Assembly: GCA_030147435.1 (NCBI GenBank) | Contig: JASKZX010000162.1 | Span: 1 to 7,091 of the forward strand | Direction of reading: 5' to 3' | Source of the DNA: Savagea sp. | Lineage (GTDB): Bacteria; Bacillota; Bacilli; Bacillales_A; Planococcaceae | Length of the DNA stretch: 7,091 nucleotides | Shown: piece by piece, positions 1-6,921 of the stretch | Layout: the number at the start of each line of letters is the position of its first letter | Numbering within the stretch: the stretch's first letter is position 1 | Position numbers and translations under genes: made by a program | Notes under the pieces: generated by a model | Told to the model about the DNA's origin: nothing | Databases searched by the model: none | What the model saw: only the letters and a program-made list of their open reading frames with translations

Positions 1-273
1 CGGATTAAAGTCGGAAGTAATTCCATTATCGGATTTAATACGACGATTTTAGCACACGAATATTTGATCGATGAATACCGATTAGGAGACGTCGTCATTG
101 GTGATCATGTGATGATTGGTGCGAATACGACGATACTTCCAGGGGTTACAATCGGTGACGGTGCAGTCGTCAGTGCGATGACACTCGTTCACCGAGACGT
201 GCCACCTGGGGCATTTGTCGGTGGAAATCCGATGCAAATTATTCGTCCGGGCACTGAAAACGATTCACATTAA
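1..273 (+). CDS. yvoF: YvoF-like acetyltransferase, C-terminal 90 residues (5' end outside window)
   Basis: The frame is open from base 1 to a TAA at 271-273, so this is the tail of a longer gene. The in-frame TTG at 64 is an internal leucine, not a start. The protein shows the left-handed beta-helix pattern of hexapeptide-repeat O-acyltransferases: repeated turns such as VGSNSI, IGFNTT, IGDHVM, IGANTT and IGDGAV, then the typical closing segment with VPPGAFVGGNPMQII. The His in LAHEY (fragment residue 19) is at a place where this family carries its catalytic histidine. The family transfers an acetyl group from acetyl-CoA to a sugar or similar acceptor in the cytoplasm; the acceptor of YvoF is not known to me. 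From memory it closely resembles B. subtilis YvoF, which lies at the end of the hprK–lgt–ppaX cluster, so that cluster probably lies to the left. The tail after the helix is short (RPGTENDSH). Family assignment is secure; substrate is unknown. Confidence 0.88.
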   Translation, partial: RIKVGSNSIIGFNTTILAHEYLIDEYRLGDVVIGDHVMIGANTTILPGVTIGDGAVVSAMTLVHRDVPPGAFVGGNPMQIIRPGTENDSH

Positions 274-279
274 TAAACG

Positions 280-288
280 TGTTATGAT
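280..288 (+). promoter_or_regulatory. Extended -10 promoter candidate for the TPR gene
   Basis: TGTTATGAT fits an extended -10 element (TGn followed by TATGAT at 283-288), starting seven bases after the stop of the acetyltransferase gene. No good -35 hexamer lies 16-18 bases upstream, which is tolerable for extended -10 promoters. Transcription would start near 295 and give a leader of about 60 nt before the TTG start at 354. This is inferred from motif match only. Confidence 0.5.
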
Positions 289-310
289 AGAATGTAGATA
301 ACTTAGGAAG

Positions 311-340
311 AAGGGACGGAGAACGTTCCTTTTTCTTTTT
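311..340 (+). terminator. Terminator-like hairpin with split T-tract in the TPR-gene leader
   Basis: Bases 311-318 (AAGGGACG) pair with 324-331 (CGTTCCTT) to form an 8-bp stem with one G·U and a 5-nt loop, followed by T5-C-T5 at 330-340. This looks like an intrinsic terminator for the acetyltransferase transcript. It is unusual in lying downstream of the likely promoter at 280-288 and directly against the ribosome site of the next gene, so it could also attenuate that gene. The stem is only moderately stable. Confidence 0.55.
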
Positions 341-341
341 C

Positions 342-356
342 GGAGGAATATGATTG
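342..356 (+). promoter_or_regulatory. Ribosome site that selects a TTG start
   Basis: GGAGG at 342-346 is followed after 7 nt by TTG at 354-356. An ATG at 350-352 sits only 3 nt from the GGAGG and opens a different frame that stops at 481. A TGA at 351-353 closes the TPR frame immediately before the TTG. TTG is therefore the first possible start of the long frame and has the better spacing. Confidence 0.8.
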
Positions 357-1856
357 ACAAAAAAACGAACGAACGATCGTTCAAATATAATTTCCTTCGT
401 ACCGGACGCACCTTTTTATTACGAGCGTGCAAACCGCGCGCTCCAGAAGGAGGATCGCGGGCGGGCGAAGAGATACTTTGAACGAGCATATGAATTAGAT
501 GCAACAGATATCGAAGGATTGATCGATTACAGTTTATTTTTAATTGAGGAAGGCCGTTTTACAGAGGCATATGAATGTTTAAGTAAAGCTCGCGCGCTTG
601 ATCCGTTGTATGATGAAATTACGTATTATTTAGCGGAAGTTCATGCACATTTAGGATTACTCGTCGAAGCGAAACAATATGCGGAACAATATATTGAAGA
701 ATCAGGAGAAGGCGAATTTACAGAAGAAGCAGAAGCGATCATTGAATTCGCCGACCAAGAAGGTGTTTCGTTACTCGATGAAGAATTTACGGGCGAAATA
801 TTTTTCATGCAAGAAAAAGCGCAACGAAAAATGGAGGAAGGCGATTTTGAAGGGGCAGCGAATATTTTCGAAGACCTCGTCGTCGATTATCCTGACTTGC
901 TCGCTGCATCGAACAATTTAGCACTTTCTTATTTTTATACGAACCGCCTCGATGAAGCGAAAGATTTATTGCGCGATGTGCTAGAAGAAGACCCAGGAAA
1001 CGTTCATGCGTTGTGTAATTTAGCTGTATTTACGTATTATGAACGTCGTCAACTGTTACTCAAAGAGTTAATTCAAGTGTTAAAGAAAATTTATCCGATT
1101 CCGTTAGAACATCAATTTAAAATCGGAGCAACTTTCGGATTAATTGGAGAATACAACGAATCTTATGAACGTCTCCGACGATTAGAACGATATGGGTATC
1201 GCGATGACGTAGGGTTTTATTTTTGGTTGTCACAAGCTGCGTATTATTCAGGAAGGATCGATGAAGCAAAACGTGCGCATGAAAAACTCATTGAACTTGA
1301 TCCATCAAAAGATGGAACAGAGCCGTGGAGTGAGATTGAAGAAAAAGAAGGATTCGAACATGACTATGAACATTTAGTCGAGCAACTCACAACACCACTT
1401 CCGTCTCGTCGTTTATACGGTTTATTTTTACTCGGAAAAACGATCCATCAACAAGCACTCATTTCTCATGCGCATTACATTCAAATCGATACGTTACTTC
1501 CGATTGAGCAGTTGTTTTTCGTCTATGCGATCGATCCTGATTTTGTAGAGTCACACGATGGAGACGATCCGCAATTGCGTTCGATTCAAGTAGCAGAATT
1601 GTTATATGAGCAACATGCACCGCTTGATGAACGAGGAGATAAAATACTTCGCCAATGGTTTGCTTTTTCAATTCTTGCTTACGGCTTTAACTATGAATTT
1701 TTCAATCCGGAAGCAATCGCAGCGGCATTTGATTATAATCAACGCCAACAAAACGAAAAAGTGACGAAGAAAGAAATTGCTGAAATTTACGGAATTAGTG
1801 TACCGACGTTATCGAAATATTTAAAAGAACTTTTTGCGATTTATCCTTCTCGATAA
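354..1856 (+). CDS. yvcD: TPR-repeat protein with C-terminal helix-turn-helix, YvcD type
   Basis: This 500-residue soluble protein has no signal peptide or membrane segment. The N-terminal half is built of tetratricopeptide repeats: about residues 20-52, 53-86 and 87-116, then 150-182 and 183-216, with another near 286-318. Recurrent features are A-F-A-L-P positions such as AYELDATD, ARALDPLY and LIELDPSK. Residues 330-450 are helical without clear TPRs. The end, about 470-493 (VTKKEIAEIYGISVPTLSKY and following), reads as a helix-turn-helix with the classic E-I-A-x-x-Y-G-I-S-x-x-T-L-S-K pattern. TPRs mediate protein contacts, so a DNA-linked adaptor or regulator is possible, but no function is established that I know of. 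From memory B. subtilis has a similar protein, YvcD, near trxB. The TTG start is forced by an in-frame stop just upstream. The gene follows a terminator-like hairpin and is separated from trxB by 97 bp containing a promoter, so it is probably monocistronic. The next methionine in frame is at residue 152, inside the TPR region. Confidence 0.85.
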   Translation: MTKKRTNDRSNIISFVPDAPFYYERANRALQKEDRGRAKRYFERAYELDATDIEGLIDYSLFLIEEGRFTEAYECLSKARALDPLYDEITYYLAEVHAHLGLLVEAKQYAEQYIEESGEGEFTEEAEAIIEFADQEGVSLLDEEFTGEIFFMQEKAQRKMEEGDFEGAANIFEDLVVDYPDLLAASNNLALSYFYTNRLDEAKDLLRDVLEEDPGNVHALCNLAVFTYYERRQLLLKELIQVLKKIYPIPLEHQFKIGATFGLIGEYNESYERLRRLERYGYRDDVGFYFWLSQAAYYSGRIDEAKRAHEKLIELDPSKDGTEPWSEIEEKEGFEHDYEHLVEQLTTPLPSRRLYGLFLLGKTIHQQALISHAHYIQIDTLLPIEQLFFVYAIDPDFVESHDGDDPQLRSIQVAELLYEQHAPLDERGDKILRQWFAFSILAYGFNYEFFNPEAIAAAFDYNQRQQNEKVTKKEIAEIYGISVPTLSKYLKELFAIYPSR

Positions 1857-1859
1857 TTA

Positions 1860-1875
1860 CCTATAGGGGTATAGG
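1860..1875. promoter_or_regulatory. Perfect inverted repeat with G4 centre upstream of trxB
   Basis: CCTATA-GGGG-TATAGG is a perfect 6-bp inverted repeat around a G tract, beginning 3 bases after the TPR-gene stop. No T-run follows, so it is a poor intrinsic terminator. Its shape, an AT-rich inverted repeat around a G/C tract, resembles operators of the CsoR/RcnR/FrmR/CstR repressor family. It ends about 8 bases before the trxB -35 element. The operator role is inferred from resemblance only. Confidence 0.35.
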
Positions 1876-1883
1876 CAAATAAG

Positions 1884-1912
1884 TTGAATTTCTAAAAAGA
1901 ATCACGTACGAT
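1884..1912 (+). promoter_or_regulatory. SigA-type promoter of trxB, possibly Spx-responsive
   Basis: TTGAAT (1884-1889) and TACGAT (1907-1912) are separated by 17 bases, each matching 4 of 6 consensus positions. The predicted start is near 1919, 35 nt before the ATG. On that numbering a GC step (GGCA, 1874-1877) falls at about -44/-43, where Spx-activated promoters of B. subtilis, including those of thioredoxin genes, carry a GC/AGCA element. A second AT-rich block, TATATAAA at 1916-1923, has no matching -35. Confidence 0.5.
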
Positions 1913-1950
1913 TTGTATATAAAACTTACGAAAGTAGTGGAGGAGATTGA

Positions 1951-2898
<948 letters not shown>

Positions 2899-2912
2899 GA
2901 CGAAAAGTCTTT

Positions 2913-2943
2913 TAGGAGGGCGTTAATCGCTCTCCTATTTTTT
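2913..2943 (+). terminator. Intrinsic terminator of trxB
   Basis: Bases 2913-2922 (TAGGAGGGCG) pair with 2928-2937 (CGCTCTCCTA) in a 10-bp stem with one G·U and a TTAAT loop, followed by a T-run through 2943. It begins 15 bases after the trxB stop. This is a textbook rho-independent terminator. Confidence 0.92.
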
Positions 2944-2967
2944 CGGTTCAAAATAAAAGGTCAATTT

Positions 2968-2996
2968 TTGTCGAAAATGTAGAAACATAGTATACT
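2968..2996 (+). promoter_or_regulatory. SigA promoter of the rapZ–glmR–whiA–crh operon
   Basis: TTGTCG (2968-2973), a 17-base spacer, and TATACT (2991-2996, 5 of 6 consensus). The predicted start is near 3003, leaving a leader of about 67 nt before rapZ. It lies directly after the trxB terminator and is the only good promoter before the operon. Confidence 0.75.
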
Positions 2997-3016
2997 AAAG
3001 AAGATTGAAACCTCAC

Positions 3017-3070
3017 ATGAAAAAGAGTAAAGTAGATGAAGATAAGACTGTCTACGAGGGGGAGAAATAA
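3017..3070 (+). other. 17-codon leader ORF overlapping the rapZ start (TAATG)
   Basis: ATG at 3017 opens a frame of 17 codons ([17 protein letters not shown]) whose TAA at 3068-3070 shares its last A with the rapZ ATG. Such a stop/start overlap can couple translation. Against it, there is no Shine-Dalgarno sequence before 3017 and the predicted transcript starts only about 14 nt upstream. It may be a chance ORF, a leader peptide, or a remnant of a gene lost from this position. Confidence 0.2.
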
Positions 3071-3954
3071 TGGAAAGTGCTCGAACACCAGAAATAGAAC
3101 TCGTTATTATCACGGGGATGTCTGGAGCTGGGAAGACAGTCGCTATGCAAAGTTTTGAAGACTTAGGTTTTTATTGCATCGACAACTTACCACCAGAATT
3201 GCTTCGGAAGTTTTTAAAGTTAATGATTGACGCAGAACATCCAATGCGCCGAATTGCCGCTGTAATGGATACGCGTGGAGGCGATTTATTTGCAGCACTT
3301 ACTGATGCGCTAGATGAGATCTCCGTATTAGAACATATTTCGACCCAAGTATTGTTTTTAGATGCAGAAGATGAAATGCTCGTCAACCGTTACAAAGAAA
3401 CGAGACGTGCACATCCACTCGCTGGAACAGGACTTCCTTTAGAAGGTATTCGAAAAGAAAGAAAAGCTTTATCAAAATTAAAAGGACATGCTCGTTATAT
3501 TTATGATACGACGAACTTAAAGCCTCGAGAACTTCGCGCAAAAATTATTCAAGATTTCTCATTGCAAGGAGATGCTCCGTTTAAAGTTCATTTCATGTCG
3601 TTCGGCTTCAAACACGGAATGCCGATCGATGCCGATGTCGTTTTTGATGTTCGTTTTTTACCGAATCCTTTTTACGTTCCAGAACTACGTCCGAAAACAG
3701 GGATGGATCAAGAAGTTTATGATTATGTTTTAAAATGGCAAGAGACGAAAGTATTAATTGAAAAATTAACCGATTTGTTTCAATTTCTTTTACCGCAATA
3801 TAAACGTGAAGGAAAATCACAAGTCGTTATCGCCTTCGGTTGTACAGGGGGGCAACATCGCTCTGTCACTTTAGCGAATTACTTTAGTCAACAGTTTCGT
3901 GAATTATATGAAGTGTATACGACACATCGTGACATTGAAAAAAGAAAGAGGTGA
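3070..3954 (+). CDS. rapZ: RapZ/YvcJ family nucleotide-binding protein
   Basis: The 294-residue cytoplasmic protein has the P-loop G16-M-S-G-A-G-K22-T23 near the N-terminus, followed by SFEDLGF and D-N-L-P-P, which are family signatures. KETRRAHPL and GLPLEGI follow in the middle. The C-terminal domain has [21 protein letters not shown] and G257-C-T-G-G-Q-H-R-S265. Length and order match B. subtilis YvcJ (about 295). In Escherichia coli the homologue RapZ binds the small RNA GlmZ and steers its decay by RNase E, thereby controlling glucosamine-6-phosphate synthase. In B. subtilis YvcJ is a nucleotide-hydrolysing protein tied to competence and to its neighbour GlmR; an RNA-adaptor role there is not established. 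GAGGGGGAG at 3056-3064 supports the ATG. It is the first gene of the operon. In B. subtilis a Nudix gene (yvcI) precedes it; none is present here. Confidence 0.96.
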   Translation: MESARTPEIELVIITGMSGAGKTVAMQSFEDLGFYCIDNLPPELLRKFLKLMIDAEHPMRRIAAVMDTRGGDLFAALTDALDEISVLEHISTQVLFLDAEDEMLVNRYKETRRAHPLAGTGLPLEGIRKERKALSKLKGHARYIYDTTNLKPRELRAKIIQDFSLQGDAPFKVHFMSFGFKHGMPIDADVVFDVRFLPNPFYVPELRPKTGMDQEVYDYVLKWQETKVLIEKLTDLFQFLLPQYKREGKSQVVIAFGCTGGQHRSVTLANYFSQQFRELYEVYTTHRDIEKRKR

Positions 3955-3955
3955 G
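3948..3955 (+). promoter_or_regulatory. Ribosome site that fixes the glmR start at GTG 3962
   Basis: GAGGTGAG at 3948-3955 overlaps the rapZ stop and lies 6 nt before GTG at 3962. The longer reading from GTG 3899 or ATG 3908 would lie inside rapZ, lacks a Shine-Dalgarno sequence, and adds about 20 residues absent from the family. ATG 3957 is out of frame. Confidence 0.8.
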
Positions 3956-3961
3956 TATGAA

Positions 3962-4936
3962 GTGGAGAAGTCCGAACAAGCGCGCGTCGTCGTCTTCGGA
4001 GGAGGAACAGGTTTATCCACTGTTCTACGCGGGTTAAAACAACGAGAAGTGCATATTACAGCGATTGTAACAGTAGCAGACGATGGCGGAAGTTCAGGTC
4101 GTCTCTTACAGCAATTTAACATACCACCGCCAGGAGATATCCGACAAGTTATGGCAGCGCTTTCAACGAGGGGCCCAATCGCAGAAGAGTTGTTTCAATA
4201 TCGTTTTGCCGATGAAGATGGTGTTCCCGGTCATGCACTTGGAAACTTGATGCTCGCTGCACTTACGGATATTACTGGAGACTTTGCAAGTGCGATCGAT
4301 CGACTCAGTGAACTCTTTCATATAAAAGGCCGCGTATTACCTGCAGCAAATGAACGTTTAACCCTTCACGCAGAGCTAGCAGATGGTACAATTGTAACAG
4401 GCGAATCAAAAATACCGATGTACCGGACAGATATAGAGAAAGTGTACGTATCTCCGCAAGAAGTAAAGCCGTTACCAGAGGCTGTAGAAGCGATTCAACG
4501 AGCGGATTACATTTTAATCGGTCCGGGTAGTTTATATACGAGTATTCTTCCTTCACTACTCGTTCGTCAAATTCAAGAAGCTGTTTTGCAAAGTGATGCG
4601 AAAAAGGTGTATATTAGTAATTTGACGACACAAAATGGAGAGACGACGAGTTATACTGCTTCTGAACATGTCGAAGCATTATACAATCATATCGGTTCCC
4701 CATTTTTAGATACAATCGTTCTTCATACGTTTCAAAATGCAGAGGAAGAGCAATTGATTGAACGGAGATTAAAGCGACAAGAAATGTCATTAGTCGAACA
4801 AGATGAAGAACGTTTACACGCATTAGGAATCGTCATAAAAAAAGAAGATATCGCAACATGGGTAGACAATCGGTTTATTCATGATCCGATAAAACTTGCA
4901 CATTGGTTGCATACATGTATGAATCATCGTCGATGA
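3962..4936 (+). CDS. glmR: GlmR (YvcK) CofD-like regulator of cell-envelope precursor synthesis
   Basis: The 324-residue protein belongs to the YvcK branch of the CofD-like family. Visible motifs are the nucleotide-sugar-binding GGGTGLS at residues 13-19, [10 protein letters not shown] at 39-48, PPPGDIR at 55-61, G-H-A-L-G-N at 90-95 and GPGSLYTS at 187-194. In B. subtilis, GlmR binds UDP-GlcNAc, stimulates glucosamine-6-phosphate synthase (GlmS), is needed for growth and normal shape on gluconeogenic carbon sources, and interacts with YvcJ (the rapZ product). It is not expected to have the phospholactate transferase activity of CofD itself. GTG 3962 is chosen because it has a ribosome site and gives a length near the B. 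subtilis protein (about 317). It follows rapZ by 7 nt and precedes whiA by 13 nt, so expression is co-transcriptional. The older name is yvcK. Confidence 0.94.
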   Translation: MEKSEQARVVVFGGGTGLSTVLRGLKQREVHITAIVTVADDGGSSGRLLQQFNIPPPGDIRQVMAALSTRGPIAEELFQYRFADEDGVPGHALGNLMLAALTDITGDFASAIDRLSELFHIKGRVLPAANERLTLHAELADGTIVTGESKIPMYRTDIEKVYVSPQEVKPLPEAVEAIQRADYILIGPGSLYTSILPSLLVRQIQEAVLQSDAKKVYISNLTTQNGETTSYTASEHVEALYNHIGSPFLDTIVLHTFQNAEEEQLIERRLKRQEMSLVEQDEERLHALGIVIKKEDIATWVDNRFIHDPIKLAHWLHTCMNHRR

Positions 4937-4941
4937 GGAGG
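4935..4941 (+). promoter_or_regulatory. Ribosome site that fixes the whiA start at GTG 4950
   Basis: GAGGAGG at 4935-4941 overlaps the glmR TGA and lies 8 nt before GTG 4950. The earlier in-frame GTG at 4941 is part of this ribosome site and cannot use it. The shorter reading starts [13 protein letters not shown], matching the usual MSFAS start of the family. Confidence 0.8.
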
Positions 4942-4949
4942 TGGAAATC

Positions 4950-5903
4950 GTGGCCGTTTCTTTCGCCTCAAAAGTGAAAAAAGAATTAACGCGAATTGAA
5001 GCACCCGATTGCTGTAAAAAAGCAGAAATCGCCGCATTTATTCGAATGAACGGAGCCCTTTCATTATCAAACAAACGATTAAGTTTAGATGTGCAAACAG
5101 AAAACGCAGCGATTGCACGAAGATTGTATTCCAACTTACGAAGTTTGTATGATTTAGATGTAAAGTTACTCGTTCGTCGAAAAATGCGTTTAAAGAAAAA
5201 CAACGTATACATTTGTCGGATTGAACAACATGCTCAACCGTTGTTAGAAGAGTTACGTATATTAGACGGACCGTTACAATTTACAGGAACAATCGCTCCA
5301 GAGCTCATCGAAAAAGATTGTTGTAAACGTGCATATTTACGAGGAGCATTTTTAGCAGGAGGTTCTGTAAATAATCCGGAAACATCTTCTTATCATTTAG
5401 AGATTTTTTCTGTTTATGAAGAGCATAGTCAGTCACTCGTAGATATTATGAATAGTTACGGATTGAATGCAAAATCGATTGAACGGAAAAAAGGATATAT
5501 CGCTTATTTAAAAGAAGCGGAGAAGATATCAGACTTTTTAGGAATTATCGGTGCGCACGTGTCACTGATGAAATTCGAAGACGTTCGAATTGTGCGAGAC
5601 TTACGAAATAGTGTCAACCGTCTTGTAAACTGTGAAACTGCGAATATGAATAAAACGATTACAGCAGCACAACGACAAGTTGAAAATATTCGATTTATTG
5701 ATCAAACGATCGGCTTAGAAGAATTACCCGAACGATTACAAGAAATTGCACGATTACGTGTAGAACATCAAGAAGTAACATTAAAAGAACTCGGTGAAAA
5801 AGTCGCAAGTGGTCCTGTCAGCAAATCAGGTGTCAATCACCGATTGAGAAAGATAGAAGAGATAGCGAATCAATTAAGAAAGAGCGGAATGACCGTCGAG
5901 TAA
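4950..5903 (+). CDS. whiA: WhiA (YvcL) sporulation/cell-division DNA-binding protein
   Basis: The 317-residue protein has the two-part WhiA architecture. The N-terminal portion is a degenerate LAGLIDADG homing-endonuclease fold, with F-I-R-M-N-G-A-L-S at about 30-38, [11 protein letters not shown] at 77-87 and [20 protein letters not shown] at 130-149. A linker contains [14 protein letters not shown], and a C-terminal helix-turn-helix lies at about 275-303 (EVTLKELGE, then [16 protein letters not shown]). No endonuclease activity is expected. In Streptomyces WhiA controls sporulation septation. In B. subtilis it binds DNA and affects Z-ring formation and chromosome segregation without a clear classical transcription-factor role. 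Two paired cysteines, C21-C22 and C124-C125, are also seen in B. subtilis WhiA. It is the third gene of the operon, 13 nt after glmR and 19 nt before crh. Length agrees with the family (about 316). Confidence 0.96.
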   Translation: MAVSFASKVKKELTRIEAPDCCKKAEIAAFIRMNGALSLSNKRLSLDVQTENAAIARRLYSNLRSLYDLDVKLLVRRKMRLKKNNVYICRIEQHAQPLLEELRILDGPLQFTGTIAPELIEKDCCKRAYLRGAFLAGGSVNNPETSSYHLEIFSVYEEHSQSLVDIMNSYGLNAKSIERKKGYIAYLKEAEKISDFLGIIGAHVSLMKFEDVRIVRDLRNSVNRLVNCETANMNKTITAAQRQVENIRFIDQTIGLEELPERLQEIARLRVEHQEVTLKELGEKVASGPVSKSGVNHRLRKIEEIANQLRKSGMTVE

Positions 5904-5922
5904 GGAGAGGAGTTAATATACC

Positions 5923-6186
5923 ATGGTAGAAAAAGAAGTAACAGTACAATTAAAAACAGGTTTACAAGCACGTCAAGCAGCATTGTTCGTTCAAGAAGCG
6001 AACCACTTTTCAGCAGAAATTTATTTACAAAAAGATGATCGTAAAGTGAATGCGAAAAGTATTATGGGCGTTATGAGTTTAGCGATTGCTAAAGGAACAG
6101 ATGTTGTCTTACTTGCAGACGGTGTCGATGAACAAGATGCTGTTGACACACTCGGTGAACTGATCGAAAAAGAAGAAATCGTCTAA
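5923..6186 (+). CDS. crh: Crh, HPr-like carbon catabolite repression cofactor
   Basis: This 87-residue HPr-fold protein has Gln at position 15, where HPr has its phosphorylatable histidine, so it cannot carry PTS phosphate. Ser46 is kept in N-A-K-S46-I-M-G, the site phosphorylated by HPr kinase HprK in the family. Seryl-phosphorylated Crh is a corepressor of CcpA in B. subtilis. The motif LKTGLQARQAALF identifies Crh rather than HPr. One oddity is Gln18 where HPr and B. subtilis Crh have Pro (ARPAALF). AGGAG at 5908-5912 precedes the ATG by 10 nt. It is the last gene of the operon and is followed 4 bases later by a terminator. The hprK cluster probably lies left of this window, judging from the yvoF tail at the left edge. 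Confidence 0.95.
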   Translation: MVEKEVTVQLKTGLQARQAALFVQEANHFSAEIYLQKDDRKVNAKSIMGVMSLAIAKGTDVVLLADGVDEQDAVDTLGELIEKEEIV

Positions 6187-6190
6187 TGTG

Positions 6191-6225
6191 AAGCCGCCGC
6201 TTCTTAAGAAGTATGGCGGTTTTTT
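6191..6225 (+). terminator. Intrinsic terminator after crh
   Basis: Bases 6194-6199 (CCGCCG) pair with 6214-6219 (TGGCGG). They are extended by an inner CTTC/GAAG stem (6200-6203 with 6208-6211) with a TTAA loop and a 2-nt bulge at 6212-6213, followed by six T's at 6220-6225. It ends the rapZ operon and faces the clpP terminator. Confidence 0.9.
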
Positions 6226-6230
6226 CGTAC

Positions 6231-6262
6231 AAAAAAACATGTAGCGCATGGCTACATGTTTT
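6231..6262 (-). terminator. Intrinsic terminator of clpP (minus strand)
   Basis: A perfect 12-bp stem, 6234-6245 with 6251-6262 (core ACATGTAGC/GCTACATGT), has a 5-nt loop. Read on the minus strand it follows clpP by 12 bases and runs into seven U's (plus-strand A's 6231-6237). Four T's also follow on the plus strand, so it may serve as a backup in both directions. Confidence 0.88.
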
Positions 6263-6274
6263 AGAAAGTGTTGA

Positions 6275-6865
6275 TTATTTCATATCACTACGTGTAATGA
6301 TATGGTCGATTAAGCCGTACTCTTTAGCTTCTTGAGCTGTCATGTAGTTATCGCGATCTGTATCTTTTGCAATGACTTCAATTGGCTGACCTGTACGCTC
6401 AGATAAAATACGGTTTAAACGGTCACGTGTATCTAAAATGTGGCGTGCAGCGATATCGATTTCTGTCGCTTGTCCTTGTGCGCCACCGAGCGGTTGGTGA
6501 ATCATTACTTCAGCATTTGGTAACGCAAAACGTTTCCCTTTTGTTCCTGCTGTAAGAAGAAGTGATCCCATCGATGCTGCCATACCGAGACAAATCGTTT
6601 GAATGTCTGGTTTAACGAATTGCATCGTATCAAAAATCGCCATACCCGCTGTGACACTACCACCTGGTGAGTTAATGTAGATTGAAATATCTTTGTCTGG
6701 GTCTTCCGCTTCTAAGAAAAGAAGCTGTGCAACGACCGCGTTAGCTACGTTGTCATCGATCGGGCTTCCAATCATAATGATACGGTCTTTTAACAAACGT
6801 GAGTAAATGTCATATGCACGCTCGCCGCGGCTCGTTTGTTCAATAACTGTAGGAATTAAGTTCAT
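6275..6865 (-). CDS. clpP: ATP-dependent Clp protease proteolytic subunit ClpP
   Basis: This 196-residue serine peptidase forms the double-heptameric chamber that degrades substrates unfolded by ClpX, ClpC or ClpE. The catalytic triad is present at family positions: Ser98 in G-M-A-A-S-M-G, His123 in M-I-H-Q-P-L-G-G and Asp172 in T-D-R-D-N. The substrate-binding strand SPGGSVTAG (residues 66-74) and the N-terminal axial-loop segment [20 protein letters not shown] are intact. The start is placed at 6865 because AAGGAGG (6880-6874) has ideal spacing to it and the protein then begins exactly like B. subtilis ClpP. An upstream in-frame ATG at 6883 lies before that ribosome site and would add MKEEIF. 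The gene is convergent to the crh operon and divergent from the tRNA gene. A CtsR box covers the -35 region, so heat and protein-folding stress should induce it. Known substrates of ClpXP in Bacillales include Spx, the activator of trxB. Confidence 0.97.
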   Translation of the reverse strand: MNLIPTVIEQTSRGERAYDIYSRLLKDRIIMIGSPIDDNVANAVVAQLLFLEAEDPDKDISIYINSPGGSVTAGMAIFDTMQFVKPDIQTICLGMAASMGSLLLTAGTKGKRFALPNAEVMIHQPLGGAQGQATEIDIAARHILDTRDRLNRILSERTGQPIEVIAKDTDRDNYMTAQEAKEYGLIDHIITRSDMK

Positions 6866-6921
6866 GAAAATTTCCTCCTTCAAAAAATAAAAATATCAGT
6901 CCAAATCTCAACTGTAAGTGT

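Noticed and set aside
64..273. 69-residue ORF starting at TTG 64
   Set aside because: The frame is open to the left edge and the upstream residues continue the same beta-helix pattern. TTG 64 is an internal codon of the truncated acetyltransferase.
350..481. 43-codon ORF from ATG 350 in another frame
   Set aside because: It lies inside the TPR coding region, its start is only 3 nt from the GGAGG, and its product is a low-complexity out-of-frame reading.
265..504. Minus-strand ORF of 79 residues
   Set aside because: It is antisense to the intergenic region and the start of the TPR gene, with no ribosome site and a basic, unstructured composition.
679..921. 80-residue plus-strand ORF within the TPR gene
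   Set aside because: Lysine-rich shadow frame of the acidic TPR coding sequence, with no recognizable motif.
3899..3961. N-terminal extension of GlmR from GTG 3899
   Set aside because: It lies within the rapZ coding sequence and has no Shine-Dalgarno sequence. GTG 3962 has a good one and gives the family N-terminus.
4823..5212. 129-residue minus-strand ORF across glmR and whiA
   Set aside because: It is antisense to two well-supported genes and their junction, with no family motif and no promoter or ribosome site.
5923..6186. HPr (ptsH) instead of Crh
   Set aside because: Residue 15 is Gln, not the phosphorylatable His, and the gene follows whiA, the standard Crh location.
6866..6883. N-terminal extension of ClpP from ATG 6883 (MKEEIF)
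   Set aside because: Its first codons are the AAGGAGG ribosome site of the true start at 6865, and ClpP begins MNLIPTV in B. subtilis.
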